Source: Candidatus Eisenbacteria bacterium (GTDB lineage Bacteria; Eisenbacteria; RBG-16-71-46). Taken from it: a stretch of DNA of 60,572 bases. Where the stretch lies: contig JABFRW010000019.1 of NCBI GenBank assembly GCA_013140805.1, positions 1-60,572 of the forward strand, in the 5' to 3' direction. Positions 9,154 through 18,500 of the stretch are shown here, piece by piece. The notes below the pieces were generated by a model. That model was not told the DNA's origin and searched no databases. It saw only the letters and a list, made by a program, of their open reading frames with translations. Position 1 is the first letter of the stretch. Each line of letters starts with the position of its first letter. The position numbers were made by a program, and so were the translations under genes.

Positions 9154-12100
9154 ATGCCGCGCTCACGACTGCTTCGCCTGTTTCTCATTTCGCTTTGTAC
9201 GTTCGCGGTCGTCGCCACTCCGAAACGCGGCGCCGCCAACGATGTCGACGGCGCGGGCGACTGCGTGCGAAGTGGTCTCGATTTTGGAGACGCGCCCGAA
9301 GGCTTCGACGCCTACCCCGGTACGCTCGGTCGATTCCCGACCTGCCTGTCCTCGGTGATCACACCCGGCGGCCAGGAGCTGCTGGGTTGCGGCCCGTTCT
9401 CGACAGTGCCCGGCGCAAGCAGCGGCTACGTTCGCCACGCACTCAGCCCGTCCGGAATCTGGCTCGGGTGCACGTCTGGAATCGATCGCGGCATCGACAT
9501 CGAGATCGACGCGAAGACGAGCCTCGGCTCTCCGAACTCGTTCTGCGCTCCGCTGTCCGTGGATTGCCAGCAGCTCGCGTTCGGCTCCGCTTTCGGCCAG
9601 GACGAGTGCTACGGCGACAACGACGCCGGACTCGTCGGACCGGTGAGCTTCGTGGCGTGCGGCACGTCGCAGGTCACCTACCGCCTCAACAATTGCGGCG
9701 GTCCTCGGCCAATGTTTCTGAACGTACTCATCGACTTCAATCACGACGGCGATTGGAACGACGCGGAACTCTGCCAGCCGAGCGGCACCTGCGCGCCCGA
9801 ATGGGCCCTGAAGAACCGTCCATTCGTCGCAGGGCCCGGCTGCGCTCAGCGCGTCTCGCCGACGTTCATCGTCGGCACCTCAGTGGGTGCCGCGTGGATG
9901 CGGATCACGATCAGCGACCAGGCGGTCCCCGACGATTACCCGTGGGCGGGCACTGCCAACATGGCGGGCGGGGAACTCGCCGCGGGTGAGACCGAGGACT
10001 ATCCGGTCCACATCGTGACGTCGAGCAACTGTCCGCCCTACATCGACTATGGCGATGCGCCCGAGGGCCAGCCCGCGTACTCAAATGGCATCGTCGGCCA
10101 CTTCCCGACCTGTCTGTTCCCGACCGGAGCCGGAACCCTCGACGTCAGCGCCGGGTGCCCCGCCAACTCGACCGTTCCGGGTACAACCGGGTTCGTACGT
10201 CACGTGTCGACGGCGAACAACCCCGATCAGTTCTGGCTCGGATGCCCGGTTCCCGGTGGCAATCCGGCGGACGGCGTGGATGCCGAGAACAACGGCAAGG
10301 TGAACAATCTCGGCGGAGGAACTCCGAGCGACTGCGATCCGGCCGTAATCACCGACTGCACGGCGACCCTGCCAACGATCAACTTCGGACAGGACGAGTG
10401 TTACGGCGACGATGATGCGGGTGTCGCCCAGGCCTTCACGTTCGATGCGTGCCAGCTGGGTGCGGTCAACTTCGAGGCGTACAGCTGCGCACAGCACGAC
10501 CAGATCGTTTACGTCAACGTGCTCGTGGATTGGAATCAGGACGGCGATTGGAACGACAACCTGCAATGCTCGACCGGACCGTGCGCCGCCGAGTGGGCGA
10601 TCAAGAATGCCCAGCAGCTGCTCGCGCCCGGTTGCAATAACGTCGGGATGACGCCGATTCGAGTCGGACCGCTGGCTGGTGAAGGGTGGTTGCGCATCAC
10701 GCTCACGCGTCAGCCGGTTCCCGACGACTTTCCGTGGAACGGCTCGGTGGGGGTTCCGGGACAAACGTTCGACGGCGGCGAGACCGAGGATTATCCGTTC
10801 GTCGTCGACACTCAGATCGGCGATCCAGGTCCCTACAACGATCGCGGGGACGCTCCGGAAGGCTTCCTGCGATATCCGACCGGGATCGGTTCGGAGGGGA
10901 ACTATCCGACCTGCACGCTTGCCGCACCGCCCAGCACTCAGACCATGGCGGGCGGTTGCCTTCCATTGAGCACCCCGCCGGGTCCGGCGGGTTATGTGAA
11001 TCACTTCCACCCGGGACCTCCCGCGATCGCGGCGTGGCTCGGATGTGGAAATCCCGGAGTCGACTCGGAACCCGACGGCAAGACGAATGTCTCGAGTCTG
11101 TCAGGACAAATCAGCTCCTGCGACCAGACGACTCTCGTCGACTGCATCGACAACACGATCCCCGTCGGCTACGGAGCGGACGAGTGTCCCGGCGACGGCG
11201 ACGCGGGCATCTCGAGTCCGTTCACATTCCCGCGCTGCAAGCCGACCTCGTTCACGTATCAGGCCAGCAACGCTTCGGCCGGCGCCATCGAAATGTACCT
11301 GAACGTTCTCGTCGATTGGACCGACGACGGCGACTGGAATGATGTCGACAATTGCGCATATCAGGGCGGCTGCGCACCGGAGTGGGCGGTGAAGAACCAC
11401 CCGATCACACTCGCTCCGGGCTGCAATACGCTGGCGACGCCGTCGTTCCGGGCCGGACGCGGACTTCCGACTCCCGGCAGTGGCGGGCGGCCGACTTGGA
11501 TGCGAGTGACGATCACGTTCCAGCCCGTCACCGACGACTTCCCGTGGGCCGGCTCGGAGCTGCTCCCGGGCAATTCGTTCCAGGGCGGCGAGACGGAGGA
11601 CTACGTCTTCTACCAGGATGCCGAGGAGACGCCGTGCCTCGACTACTACCAGGACTTTGGAGACGCGCCCGAGAACCTGACCGCGTATCCGAACGGCGTC
11701 ATCGGGAAGTTCCCGACCTGCGACATCTCGGGACTTGCCTCCACGCAGACGTTCCCCGCCGGTTGCCCGCCCTCAAGCACTTCACCCTTCGCGTCCGGCT
11801 ACGTGATTCACCTCAATCAACTCAGTTTCCCGCCGTTCTGGCTGGGTTGCTCGGCGCCGCCGGCGTTCGCCGTGGACACCGAGCTGCGTGCGAAGGTGAA
11901 TCTCACCGGTGCTTCGCTTCCGAGCGCTTGTCCCTCCGCAACCGGTACGAGCACGGACTGCCAGGCTCTGCTTCCTCCGCTTACCTTCGGACAGGATGAG
12001 TGTTACGGCGACCTCGATGCCGGACTCTCGATCACTCATGTCTTCCCGGGTTGCGGCACGAGCACGTTCAATTACAAAGCGGAGCTGTGTGCGGATCAAC

Positions 12101-12726
12101 AGTTCAACGCCTATCTCAACGTGCTGGTGGATTGGAACCACGACGGCGACTGGAACGACGTGGAACGCTGCAGCCCGAGCCAGCCCTGTGCGCCCGAGTG
12201 GGCCGTGAAGAATCACATCGTCGTGCTCTCGCCGGGTTGCGGGCTGTATACGACGCCATCGATTCAGTCGGGAGGTCCCGATGGCCCGGCGTGGATGCGC
12301 GTGACCCTGAGCCCCACACCGGCGAGCGACGACTTCCCGTGGGCAGGAACTCAGTTCTCGGCGCTGGGCTTCTTCGATGGCGGCGAGACCGAGGACTACC
12401 TCGTGACCACTCAGGGATCACCGGTGGACGTTCAGACCATCGCGATCCACGAGCTGCAATTCAGTCCGGCACTTCCCAACCCGGCCGCCGGACTCACCAC
12501 GACTCGCTTCGCACTCCCACGGGCGGGCGCGGTCAGGCTCTCGGTGTTCGATGCGGCGGGACGTCTCGTACGCACGCTCGTGAACGAGACACGATCGGCC
12601 GGCGAGCATGTCGTGACGTGGGATTACCGCGACGGCGGTGGCGCCCGGCTGGCCGCCGGCGTTTATCTGATGCACCTGCAATTCGAAGGCAGCGTCATGA
12701 CGCAACGCGTCGTTCACCTGCCCTGA
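9154..12726 (+). CDS. Large secreted protein with four GEVED-type repeats and FlgD/T9SS-type tail
   Basis: An exported protein of about 1190 aa. The ATG at 9154 has GGAG 8 nt upstream and is followed by a signal peptide (RLLRLFLISLCTFAVVATP); the frame open back to 8722 is antisense-like. Four repeats of about 250-265 residues follow, each starting with a D-x-GDAPE motif and containing DECYGD or DECPGD, NVLVDWNxDGDWND, CAPEW or CAAEW, PDDYPWAG-like and GETEDY motifs. This matches the GEVED domain found in surface proteins. Acidic DGD/DND stretches suggest calcium binding, and many cysteines are conserved between repeats. The last 100 residues are a FlgD-like sorting domain (VFDAAGRLVRTL ... 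GVYLMHLQFEG). It is likely a cell-surface or sheath protein. Confidence 0.8.
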   Translation: MPRSRLLRLFLISLCTFAVVATPKRGAANDVDGAGDCVRSGLDFGDAPEGFDAYPGTLGRFPTCLSSVITPGGQELLGCGPFSTVPGASSGYVRHALSPSGIWLGCTSGIDRGIDIEIDAKTSLGSPNSFCAPLSVDCQQLAFGSAFGQDECYGDNDAGLVGPVSFVACGTSQVTYRLNNCGGPRPMFLNVLIDFNHDGDWNDAELCQPSGTCAPEWALKNRPFVAGPGCAQRVSPTFIVGTSVGAAWMRITISDQAVPDDYPWAGTANMAGGELAAGETEDYPVHIVTSSNCPPYIDYGDAPEGQPAYSNGIVGHFPTCLFPTGAGTLDVSAGCPANSTVPGTTGFVRHVSTANNPDQFWLGCPVPGGNPADGVDAENNGKVNNLGGGTPSDCDPAVITDCTATLPTINFGQDECYGDDDAGVAQAFTFDACQLGAVNFEAYSCAQHDQIVYVNVLVDWNQDGDWNDNLQCSTGPCAAEWAIKNAQQLLAPGCNNVGMTPIRVGPLAGEGWLRITLTRQPVPDDFPWNGSVGVPGQTFDGGETEDYPFVVDTQIGDPGPYNDRGDAPEGFLRYPTGIGSEGNYPTCTLAAPPSTQTMAGGCLPLSTPPGPAGYVNHFHPGPPAIAAWLGCGNPGVDSEPDGKTNVSSLSGQISSCDQTTLVDCIDNTIPVGYGADECPGDGDAGISSPFTFPRCKPTSFTYQASNASAGAIEMYLNVLVDWTDDGDWNDVDNCAYQGGCAPEWAVKNHPITLAPGCNTLATPSFRAGRGLPTPGSGGRPTWMRVTITFQPVTDDFPWAGSELLPGNSFQGGETEDYVFYQDAEETPCLDYYQDFGDAPENLTAYPNGVIGKFPTCDISGLASTQTFPAGCPPSSTSPFASGYVIHLNQLSFPPFWLGCSAPPAFAVDTELRAKVNLTGASLPSACPSATGTSTDCQALLPPLTFGQDECYGDLDAGLSITHVFPGCGTSTFNYKAELCADQQFNAYLNVLVDWNHDGDWNDVERCSPSQPCAPEWAVKNHIVVLSPGCGLYTTPSIQSGGPDGPAWMRVTLSPTPASDDFPWAGTQFSALGFFDGGETEDYLVTTQGSPVDVQTIAIHELQFSPALPNPAAGLTTTRFALPRAGAVRLSVFDAAGRLVRTLVNETRSAGEHVVTWDYRDGGGARLAAGVYLMHLQFEGSVMTQRVVHLP
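9277..12410 (+). repeat. Four tandem GEVED-domain repeats in one gene
   Basis: Approximate unit starts are 9277, 10039, 10837 and 11650, giving units of roughly 760-810 bp. Units are clearly related at the protein level but well diverged at the DNA level, so the duplication is old and not an assembly artefact. Unit 1 has FNHDGDWND, unit 2 WNQDGDWND, unit 3 WTDDGDWND and unit 4 WNHDGDWND at matching places. Confidence 0.8.
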
Positions 12727-12743
12727 GCGAATTCGAAGTGCGA

Positions 12744-12771
12744 GGGCCCCGGGAGAGTTTCCTCGGGGCCC
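12744..12771 (+). terminator. Hairpin after the GEVED gene
   Basis: GGGCCCCG at 12744-12751 pairs perfectly with CGGGGCCC at 12764-12771 across a 12-nt loop that can itself pair a little further. It lies 18 nt after the stop and before the next gene. There is no T-tract, so it is either a weak intrinsic terminator or an mRNA-stabilising hairpin. Confidence 0.5.
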
Positions 12772-12818
12772 CCCGCACGACTTCGCCGCAACCGTCCTCG
12801 ATTCATGGAAGCAGGACG

Positions 12819-13754
12819 ATGCCCAAGCCTCGTCGCATCCTGGATGGCATCGGCAACACCCCGATGGTCGAGCTTCGGCGCATCGTGACTCCCGGTTGTG
12901 CTCGGGTCGTGGCGAAGCTCGAGTCCACCAACCCGACCGGCAGCATGAAGGATCGGCTGGCGCGCGCGATCGTCGAGCGCGCGGCCGCGGACGGGCGCCT
13001 CGCGCCGGGCGGGACGGTCGTCGACTACACCGCGGGCACGACCGGGATCTCGATCTCCTTCGTCTGTTCGGCGCTCGGCTATCGATCACACTTCGTGTTC
13101 TCGGATGCCTTCAGCGACGAAAAGCGCCTCACCATGCGCGCCTACGGGGCCAGCATCACGGACGTCCCCAGTGACAACGGCAGGATCGACGGGCCCTTGA
13201 TCAAGCGGATGATCGCAACGGCGGGCGAAATCAGTCAGCAACCGGGTCACTGGTGGTCGGATCAGCTCAACAATGGCGATGGCGAGTCGGGCTACCACGC
13301 GCTCGGCGACGAGATCTGGACGCAGACGGGCGGCCGCGTGGATGCCTTCGTGCAAGCCGTCAGCACATCCCATGCGATTCACGGTACGGCGCGATCGCTC
13401 CGCCGCCATCGCCCGGAAGTCCGCGTGGTCGCGGTCGAACCCTCCGAATCCGCCGTATTGTCCGGCCGACCCGCGGGCGCTCACAGGATCGAAGGCATCG
13501 GGATCGGGTTCGTTCCACCGCTCTGGAAGCCGGACGAAGTGGACGAGATCCTGACCGTCTCCACGGAAGAAGCTAAAGCAATGGCCCGGAGACTCGCGCA
13601 CGACGAAGCGATCTTCGCGGGATCCTCGACCGGAGCCAATGTCGTCGCTGCGTTGCGCGTCGCAGCACGCCTCGGCCCCGAGGCGACGGTGGTCACCCTC
13701 ATCGTCGACTCGGGGCTTCGGTACCTGAGCACGGACGTGTTCCGCGAGGGCTGA
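12819..13754 (+). CDS. Cysteine synthase-family PLP enzyme
   Basis: A fold-type II PLP enzyme of 311 aa, the usual length for CysK-like proteins. The PLP lysine is K44 in NPTGSMKDR. A glycine-rich phosphate-binding loop GSSTGANV lies near residue 268, and the C-terminus has the familiar DSGLRYLSTDVF. The expected reaction is replacement of an activated serine (O-acetylserine) by sulfide, or a related beta-replacement or beta-elimination. The asparagine of the usual SGNTG loop is threonine here (AGTTGIS, residues 72-78), so substrate or reaction may differ. The ATG at 12819 follows GCAGGACG, a modest ribosome binding site. It converges on the beta-lactamase-fold gene. Confidence 0.85.
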   Translation: MPKPRRILDGIGNTPMVELRRIVTPGCARVVAKLESTNPTGSMKDRLARAIVERAAADGRLAPGGTVVDYTAGTTGISISFVCSALGYRSHFVFSDAFSDEKRLTMRAYGASITDVPSDNGRIDGPLIKRMIATAGEISQQPGHWWSDQLNNGDGESGYHALGDEIWTQTGGRVDAFVQAVSTSHAIHGTARSLRRHRPEVRVVAVEPSESAVLSGRPAGAHRIEGIGIGFVPPLWKPDEVDEILTVSTEEAKAMARRLAHDEAIFAGSSTGANVVAALRVAARLGPEATVVTLIVDSGLRYLSTDVFREG

Positions 13755-13805
13755 GCGGTGCCCTGAAGGCCGGCAAGCCGCGCCGTGAGCCCGCCCCCGA
13801 TTCGA

Positions 13806-15329
13806 CTAGCGCTTTGGCCCTCCGATGCGGCCCTGGCGTCTGCCGTCGGTGTCGTCGCGCGCGTCGCCGCGCACGGCACGCGCGATCATGTGCCCCACCG
13901 TTTCCGCGAATGCCTCGGCGACCGGCGGATCCTGATTGGCGAGAATCACGAGCGTGTACGGGCCTTTCAGCTCGAGCAACGCGTTCTTTCCGGGTGCGCC
14001 GCCCGCGACTCCGAGACCGATCCCGGGTCCCATCAGGTCGTCCGATGCTTCGCGTCCCAGCAGGGTGCCGGCGCGCAGCGCGCGCGCGTAGCGAATCAGA
14101 TCACCGGCCGTCGAGTGGTTGCCACCGGCGGCGCTCGCGCGACCGAAGCCCTCGGTGATGAAGCGAGGCGTGTGATCGTCCCCGGCGCCCGCGCGCCCCG
14201 GACCGTGCGCTTCGGAGTCGCGGGTGTAGCCCAGCGCCACATCGGCAGGCAGCTGATCCGCGAGATGGCTGTCGGTGCGAGTCATTCCGGCCGGCGCATA
14301 GACGTGGCGACGGAGGTACGCGTAGTAGTCCTCGCCCGAAACGCGTTCGATCACCATGCCGAGCACGACAAAGCCGCCGTTCGAGTAGCGCTGGCGGGTT
14401 CCCGGCTTGAATCCGAGCGGCCGGTCACGCACCAAGGCGTACCAGTCTTCCGCGGTCCGCGCTCGTTCGGGGTGCTCCCAGAGCTCCTTCGAATCGAAGA
14501 CATCGGGGACACCGGCCCGATGCTCGAGAAGCATCGCGATCGTGATGCTGTCGGCGTTCGCAACCCGATAGTCCTTCAGATGCCGGGTCACGGGATCGCT
14601 CAGCGACAGCTTTCCGGCGGCGGCGAGCTGACGAATTGCGACTGCGGTGAACTGTTTTCCGATCGATGCGATGTTGAAGCGCGTCTCCATCGTGATCGGG
14701 CGCTTCGCCTCGCGCGAGGCGAGTCCGTAGGCCTTCGCAAACAAGGTCTGCCCGTCCTTGTCGAGCATCGCGACGCCGGAGAAACGGTCGAGTCGAAACA
14801 ACGAGTCGAGCGCCGAGGAGAGTCGGGCGACGATCGCGGCGTCGCTCGGTGGTGGCCCCGTATCGTCTGTCGGAGGCGTTCGTGATCTTCCTCCATCCTC
14901 CGTGGCCTCGATCTGCACCCCGACCAGCGTGTGAGGCGGAACGTCACGGCACTCGAAGATCATCAGGATCGTGCCCGACTTCTCGGACTCAACGTTCACG
15001 CTCAGACGCGTCGGCTCGGACGCCGACACCGACCGCGGCGTGAGCGCTCCGAATCGGTCACGCATTTCGCTCCAGCGTGCAAGCCGTGCCTCGATCGGCC
15101 GCTCGGCGAGATCCTCTTTCGAAACGTGAGCCGTGAAGAACGACCGCATCTCGGCCTCACCCGCGCCGAAGGAGTCGAAGTACGCGCGTGCCACCCGACC
15201 GGAAGGCGTGTCGGGGAACCCGGGTGGTTCTGCGGCGTCGGCGCCGCGCGTGAGCGACCCGAGCGCAATCAGCGCCACCAGCAGGTGTCTCGCAATCGAA
15301 TGAAACCGGCGGTACAGCATCGAGTCCAT
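13806..15329 (-). CDS. Secreted serine hydrolase of the class C beta-lactamase/PBP fold
   Basis: A protein of about 507 aa, exported (signal MDSMLYRRFHSIARHLLVALIALGSLTRGADA). Residues about 40-145 form an extra N-terminal domain; the beta-lactamase-related domain starts near 165. The catalytic S-x-x-K is S222-I-G-K225, the Y-x-N motif is Y315-S-N317, and the third motif region is around NHSTAG (H405). Such proteins are usually esterases or D-aminopeptidases rather than antibiotic-resistance enzymes. The start at 15329 has GGAGG upstream; the frame open to 15794 is antisense to the kinase gene. It lies 98 nt downstream of the kinase gene and is probably in the same transcript. Confidence 0.85.
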   Translation of the reverse strand: MDSMLYRRFHSIARHLLVALIALGSLTRGADAAEPPGFPDTPSGRVARAYFDSFGAGEAEMRSFFTAHVSKEDLAERPIEARLARWSEMRDRFGALTPRSVSASEPTRLSVNVESEKSGTILMIFECRDVPPHTLVGVQIEATEDGGRSRTPPTDDTGPPPSDAAIVARLSSALDSLFRLDRFSGVAMLDKDGQTLFAKAYGLASREAKRPITMETRFNIASIGKQFTAVAIRQLAAAGKLSLSDPVTRHLKDYRVANADSITIAMLLEHRAGVPDVFDSKELWEHPERARTAEDWYALVRDRPLGFKPGTRQRYSNGGFVVLGMVIERVSGEDYYAYLRRHVYAPAGMTRTDSHLADQLPADVALGYTRDSEAHGPGRAGAGDDHTPRFITEGFGRASAAGGNHSTAGDLIRYARALRAGTLLGREASDDLMGPGIGLGVAGGAPGKNALLELKGPYTLVILANQDPPVAEAFAETVGHMIARAVRGDARDDTDGRRQGRIGGPKR

Positions 15330-15427
15330 GAGTGGATCCTCCGTGGCGGCCGGACCGTCCGTCCGCACACGCCAGGGAATCTGACGCACCGACATGAAGA
15401 ACTGGTGAAGCTTGTGCAGGATCGCGA

Positions 15428-16840
15428 TCAGGCCTGCGTACGCGGTGCAGCCGGCAGTTCGATCGTGAAGCGGGCCCCGCGTTGCGGTTCGCTGGCCACG
15501 CTCACGACGCCGCCCTGCGCCTCGATCAGATGCTTCACGATCGCGAGCCCAAGCCCGGTGCCACCGCTCGCCCTCGCCCTCGCCGAGTCGGTGCGATAGA
15601 AACGCTCGAATACGTGCGACACGTGTTCGGCTGAGATGCCATCGCCACTGTCGGCGACCTGAATCGCCACCCGATCGGCCTCCCGAAGCGCGGTCAGCCG
15701 GATCTGCCCTCCGGGCGGCGTATGCGCGAGTGCATTGGCGATCAGGTTGCGCAGGACCTGGCCGAGTCGAAGGGGATCCGCTCGAACGACACACTCGTCC
15801 GCCCCGTCTGCTTCCAATGTGACTCCGGCCGTCGCCGCCGCGGCCGCGAACGAGGCGGCGGCGGACTCGAGCGCTTCGCGTACCGGCACATCCGAAAGCT
15901 CGAGTCGCAGCGAGCCGTCCTCCGCGCCGGCCAGTCGATCGAGGTCTTCGATGAGTTGCGACATCCGCGCCACCTCCTCACGCAACGATCGCAGCGTCGC
16001 CGGGTTGGGCGGTAGCAATCCGTCCTCGACTGCTTCCAGTTGACCGCGCAGCGCGGTGAGAGGCGTGCGGAGTTCGTGCGCCACGTCTCGTGTCAGCCGG
16101 CGACGCGAGGCTTGCGCCGCCGCGAGCGCCTCGGCCATCGCGTTGAAGCTCGCAGCGAGCCCCGACACTTCGTCGCGACCCCGAGGCGTGACGCGCGGCG
16201 AGAGATCCCCCGCCGCCATGCGCCGCGCAGCCGCCGTGAGGGCCTCGATCGGTCCGAGCACCTGAGCTGACAATACCCAGACGAGCAGCACGCCCAGCGC
16301 GATGGCAACCAGCGCACCTGTCAGCAGCCCGCGCTCGACCACGCGGATCGAAGGGCGCGGGGGCTCGACCGAGGATTCCGGAGTGGGCAGCGCCAGCAGA
16401 CGCGCGCCCGAATCCACACCCGCGAGCGCCAGTCGCGGCGGCGAGTGCAACTCGAGCATGAGCGCGGATCCGGCGCCCTCGAGGCTCCTTCCGTGTTCGA
16501 CGCGATACACGTCTCCGGGCTCCTCCAGCACGCGGGCGCCGCGCAGCGGAGCAGCGGACGACGCGAGCACCGTGCCGTCAGGAGCCACCACGACCAGCGC
16601 GCGCCCGAGGCGTCGGCCGTGCCCGGCGAGCAACGACTCGACCGCGGCCCACTCGTCACCACTTGAGCGCATCGCGGATACCGCGCGCGCGACCGGCTCC
16701 AGCGGCACGGGTTCGGCGAGCCGCTCCAGACGTCGGAACTCGGTGTTGACCACCTGCCGTGTATGGAGCGCAACGACCGTCACCGCGACCACGGCAACCA
16801 GGATCGTGACGCCGATCAGGCGCGCGCGCAGGCTACTCAT
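15428..16840 (-). CDS. Sensor histidine kinase
   Basis: A membrane histidine kinase of 470 aa. Transmembrane helices lie at about 8-26 and 172-192 and flank a periplasmic sensor domain. A HAMP domain follows (about 193-245, LGPIEALTAAARRMAAGDLS). The phosphoacceptor is H255 in DVAHELRTPL, and the ATPase domain ends with the G-boxes GDGISAEHV and GTGLGLAIVKHLIEAQGG. The order and motifs match BaeS/EnvZ-type kinases. The start overlaps the end of the response regulator gene by 8 nt, so the pair is translationally coupled. The signal is unknown; a secreted hydrolase downstream hints at envelope sensing. Confidence 0.9.
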   Translation of the reverse strand: MSSLRARLIGVTILVAVVAVTVVALHTRQVVNTEFRRLERLAEPVPLEPVARAVSAMRSSGDEWAAVESLLAGHGRRLGRALVVVAPDGTVLASSAAPLRGARVLEEPGDVYRVEHGRSLEGAGSALMLELHSPPRLALAGVDSGARLLALPTPESSVEPPRPSIRVVERGLLTGALVAIALGVLLVWVLSAQVLGPIEALTAAARRMAAGDLSPRVTPRGRDEVSGLAASFNAMAEALAAAQASRRRLTRDVAHELRTPLTALRGQLEAVEDGLLPPNPATLRSLREEVARMSQLIEDLDRLAGAEDGSLRLELSDVPVREALESAAASFAAAAATAGVTLEADGADECVVRADPLRLGQVLRNLIANALAHTPPGGQIRLTALREADRVAIQVADSGDGISAEHVSHVFERFYRTDSARARASGGTGLGLAIVKHLIEAQGGVVSVASEPQRGARFTIELPAAPRTQA

Positions 16841-17528
16841 CGCGTGAGCTGAATCGGTAACCCACTCCAGGCACCGTCTCGATCAGCCTTGGAACGGCGG
16901 GATCGGGCTCGATCTTGCGACGCAGATTGCGCACGTGGACGTCGATGGTGCGATCGAGTCCTTCGAATTCGTCGCCGAGTGCTCGTTCGATCAGCTCGGC
17001 GCGTGTGAAGACGCGACCGGGCGTGCGCATCAGCGCGAGCAGCAGCGCGAACTCTCGAGGAGTGAGGGCGGTCACGTCGCCGCGCACGGTCGCTTCGTGT
17101 CGCAGGGGATCGAGACGCACCCCGGCGCGTTCGACCGCGGGTCCGGACGCCGGCGTTCGAGGCGCACGGCGCAGGATGGCGCGTACGCGCGCCACCAGCT
17201 CGCGCGGGCTGAAGGGCTTGATCAGATAGTCGTCGGCGCCGCCGTCGAGCCCCGCGAGCCGGTCCTCCTCGGCGCCGCGAGCGGTCACCAGGAGGACCGG
17301 AACGTCGGAGGTCGCGCGAAGCCTCCGGCACACCTCGAAACCGTCGACGCGCGGCAACATGAGGTCCAGAACCACCAGCTGAAACACCGGCTCCCGGGTG
17401 AGCCGCTCGAGCGCCGTCTGCCCATCCCGCACCTCCTCGACCGAATAGCCGGAGCTTTCCAGATAGAGGCGGATCACCTCGGAGATCTTCGCGTCATCCT
17501 CGACGACCAGGATCCGAGTCGTTGCCAT
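16833..17528 (-). CDS. OmpR-family response regulator
   Basis: A 231-aa regulator with a receiver domain (acidic pocket E10-D11-D12, phospho-acceptor D55 in VVLDLMLPRVDG, lysine in LIKPFSPREL) and a winged-helix DNA-binding domain (LTPREFALLLALMRTPGRVFTR ... DVHVRNLRRKIEPD ... GVGYRF). The ATG at 17528 is preceded by GGAGAA. It partners the histidine kinase whose gene it overlaps, and it likely controls this locus. It is divergent to yceH, with about 160 nt between that may hold both promoters. Confidence 0.92.
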   Translation of the reverse strand: MATTRILVVEDDAKISEVIRLYLESSGYSVEEVRDGQTALERLTREPVFQLVVLDLMLPRVDGFEVCRRLRATSDVPVLLVTARGAEEDRLAGLDGGADDYLIKPFSPRELVARVRAILRRAPRTPASGPAVERAGVRLDPLRHEATVRGDVTALTPREFALLLALMRTPGRVFTRAELIERALGDEFEGLDRTIDVHVRNLRRKIEPDPAVPRLIETVPGVGYRFSSRDE

Positions 17529-17686
17529 AACGTTCTCCGGGCCGGGAGGTTCGGTCAGCGGCAGGCGAGCATGGTGCCACGCGATGAAGAAGCGATGAAG
17601 GAGGCGCAGCGGCCAGCGAATGTGATAGTAACGGCCTGACGAGTCCTCTCGGAGCCCCCGAATCGAACTCGCCGCCCGGAGAGCCC

Positions 17687-18436
17687 ATGACCTCGCCACC
17701 TCCCAATGCTCCGCGCCCGCTTCCCGCATGGAAGCCGCTCGATGCACCGCAACGCCGAGTGCTCGGGGTGCTGATCGAGAAGGCCAAGACCACGCCGGCC
17801 GGCTACCCGATGACCCTCAATGCGATCGTGACGGGCTGCAATCAGAAGAACAATCGGGACCCCATCACGGCGTACGACGACATCGATGTCGGGAATACGC
17901 TGGGCGAACTGGCCACGCTCGGAGTCGTGAGCGAGATCGACTGGCTGGGCCGCACCGCCAAGTACAAGCACAACAGTTACGAGTGGCTGGGCGTGAGCAA
18001 GCCCGAACTGGCGGTGCTGACCGAGTTGCTGCTCCGCGGCGCACAGGCCATCGGCGACCTGCGGGTTCGGGCCGCACGGATGGAGCCGATCGCCGATCTC
18101 GCTGCGCTCAAGCCGATCGTCGATGGGCTGATCGCACGCCGTCTCATGATCGAGCTCAGTCCGGCAGGGCGTGGCCAGATCGTGAGCCACAATCTGTACA
18201 CCGCGCACGAACTGGCGGAGCTCAAGTCCCGCTTCGCTGGCCAGATTTCGCGCAGCGAGCCGGTCCAACTCCGTGAGACCGGCACGGCAGAGCGCCGCGA
18301 GGCCGCACCTGCGGGGCCCCGCGAGACCGAAGTCGCGGAGCCCTCCGCTCAGATCGCCGCGTTGCGAGCGGAAGTCGTTCGTCTTGCCGAACGCGTACGG
18401 ATCCTCGAGGTCCGGATTCAAAACGTGCGGGAATGA
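17687..18436 (+). CDS. yceH: YceH (DUF480) family protein
   Basis: A 249-aa protein, slightly longer than the E. coli homologue of about 215 aa. It contains the diagnostic segments RRVLGVLIEKAKTTPAGYPMTLNAIVTGCNQKNNRDP and SVxE-like helices of two winged-helix domains, then a C-terminal coiled coil (about 215-249, IAALRAEVVRLAERVRILEVRI). The cellular role of YceH is not established. A TGTGATAGT element near 17620 resembles an extended -10 promoter upstream of it. Confidence 0.88.
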   Translation: MTSPPPNAPRPLPAWKPLDAPQRRVLGVLIEKAKTTPAGYPMTLNAIVTGCNQKNNRDPITAYDDIDVGNTLGELATLGVVSEIDWLGRTAKYKHNSYEWLGVSKPELAVLTELLLRGAQAIGDLRVRAARMEPIADLAALKPIVDGLIARRLMIELSPAGRGQIVSHNLYTAHELAELKSRFAGQISRSEPVQLRETGTAERREAAPAGPRETEVAEPSAQIAALRAEVVRLAERVRILEVRIQNVRE

Positions 18437-18500
18437 CTCCCTCGCGATATCGGGGAGCCCTCGCAGGATCGTGCGAGCGGCGCCCAAGGAGAGCCTGTCC

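Noticed and set aside
13806-15329. Antibiotic-resistance beta-lactamase
   Set aside because: It has the fold and SxxK/YxN motifs but also an extra N-terminal domain, and resembles the broad esterase/peptidase group; resistance cannot be claimed.
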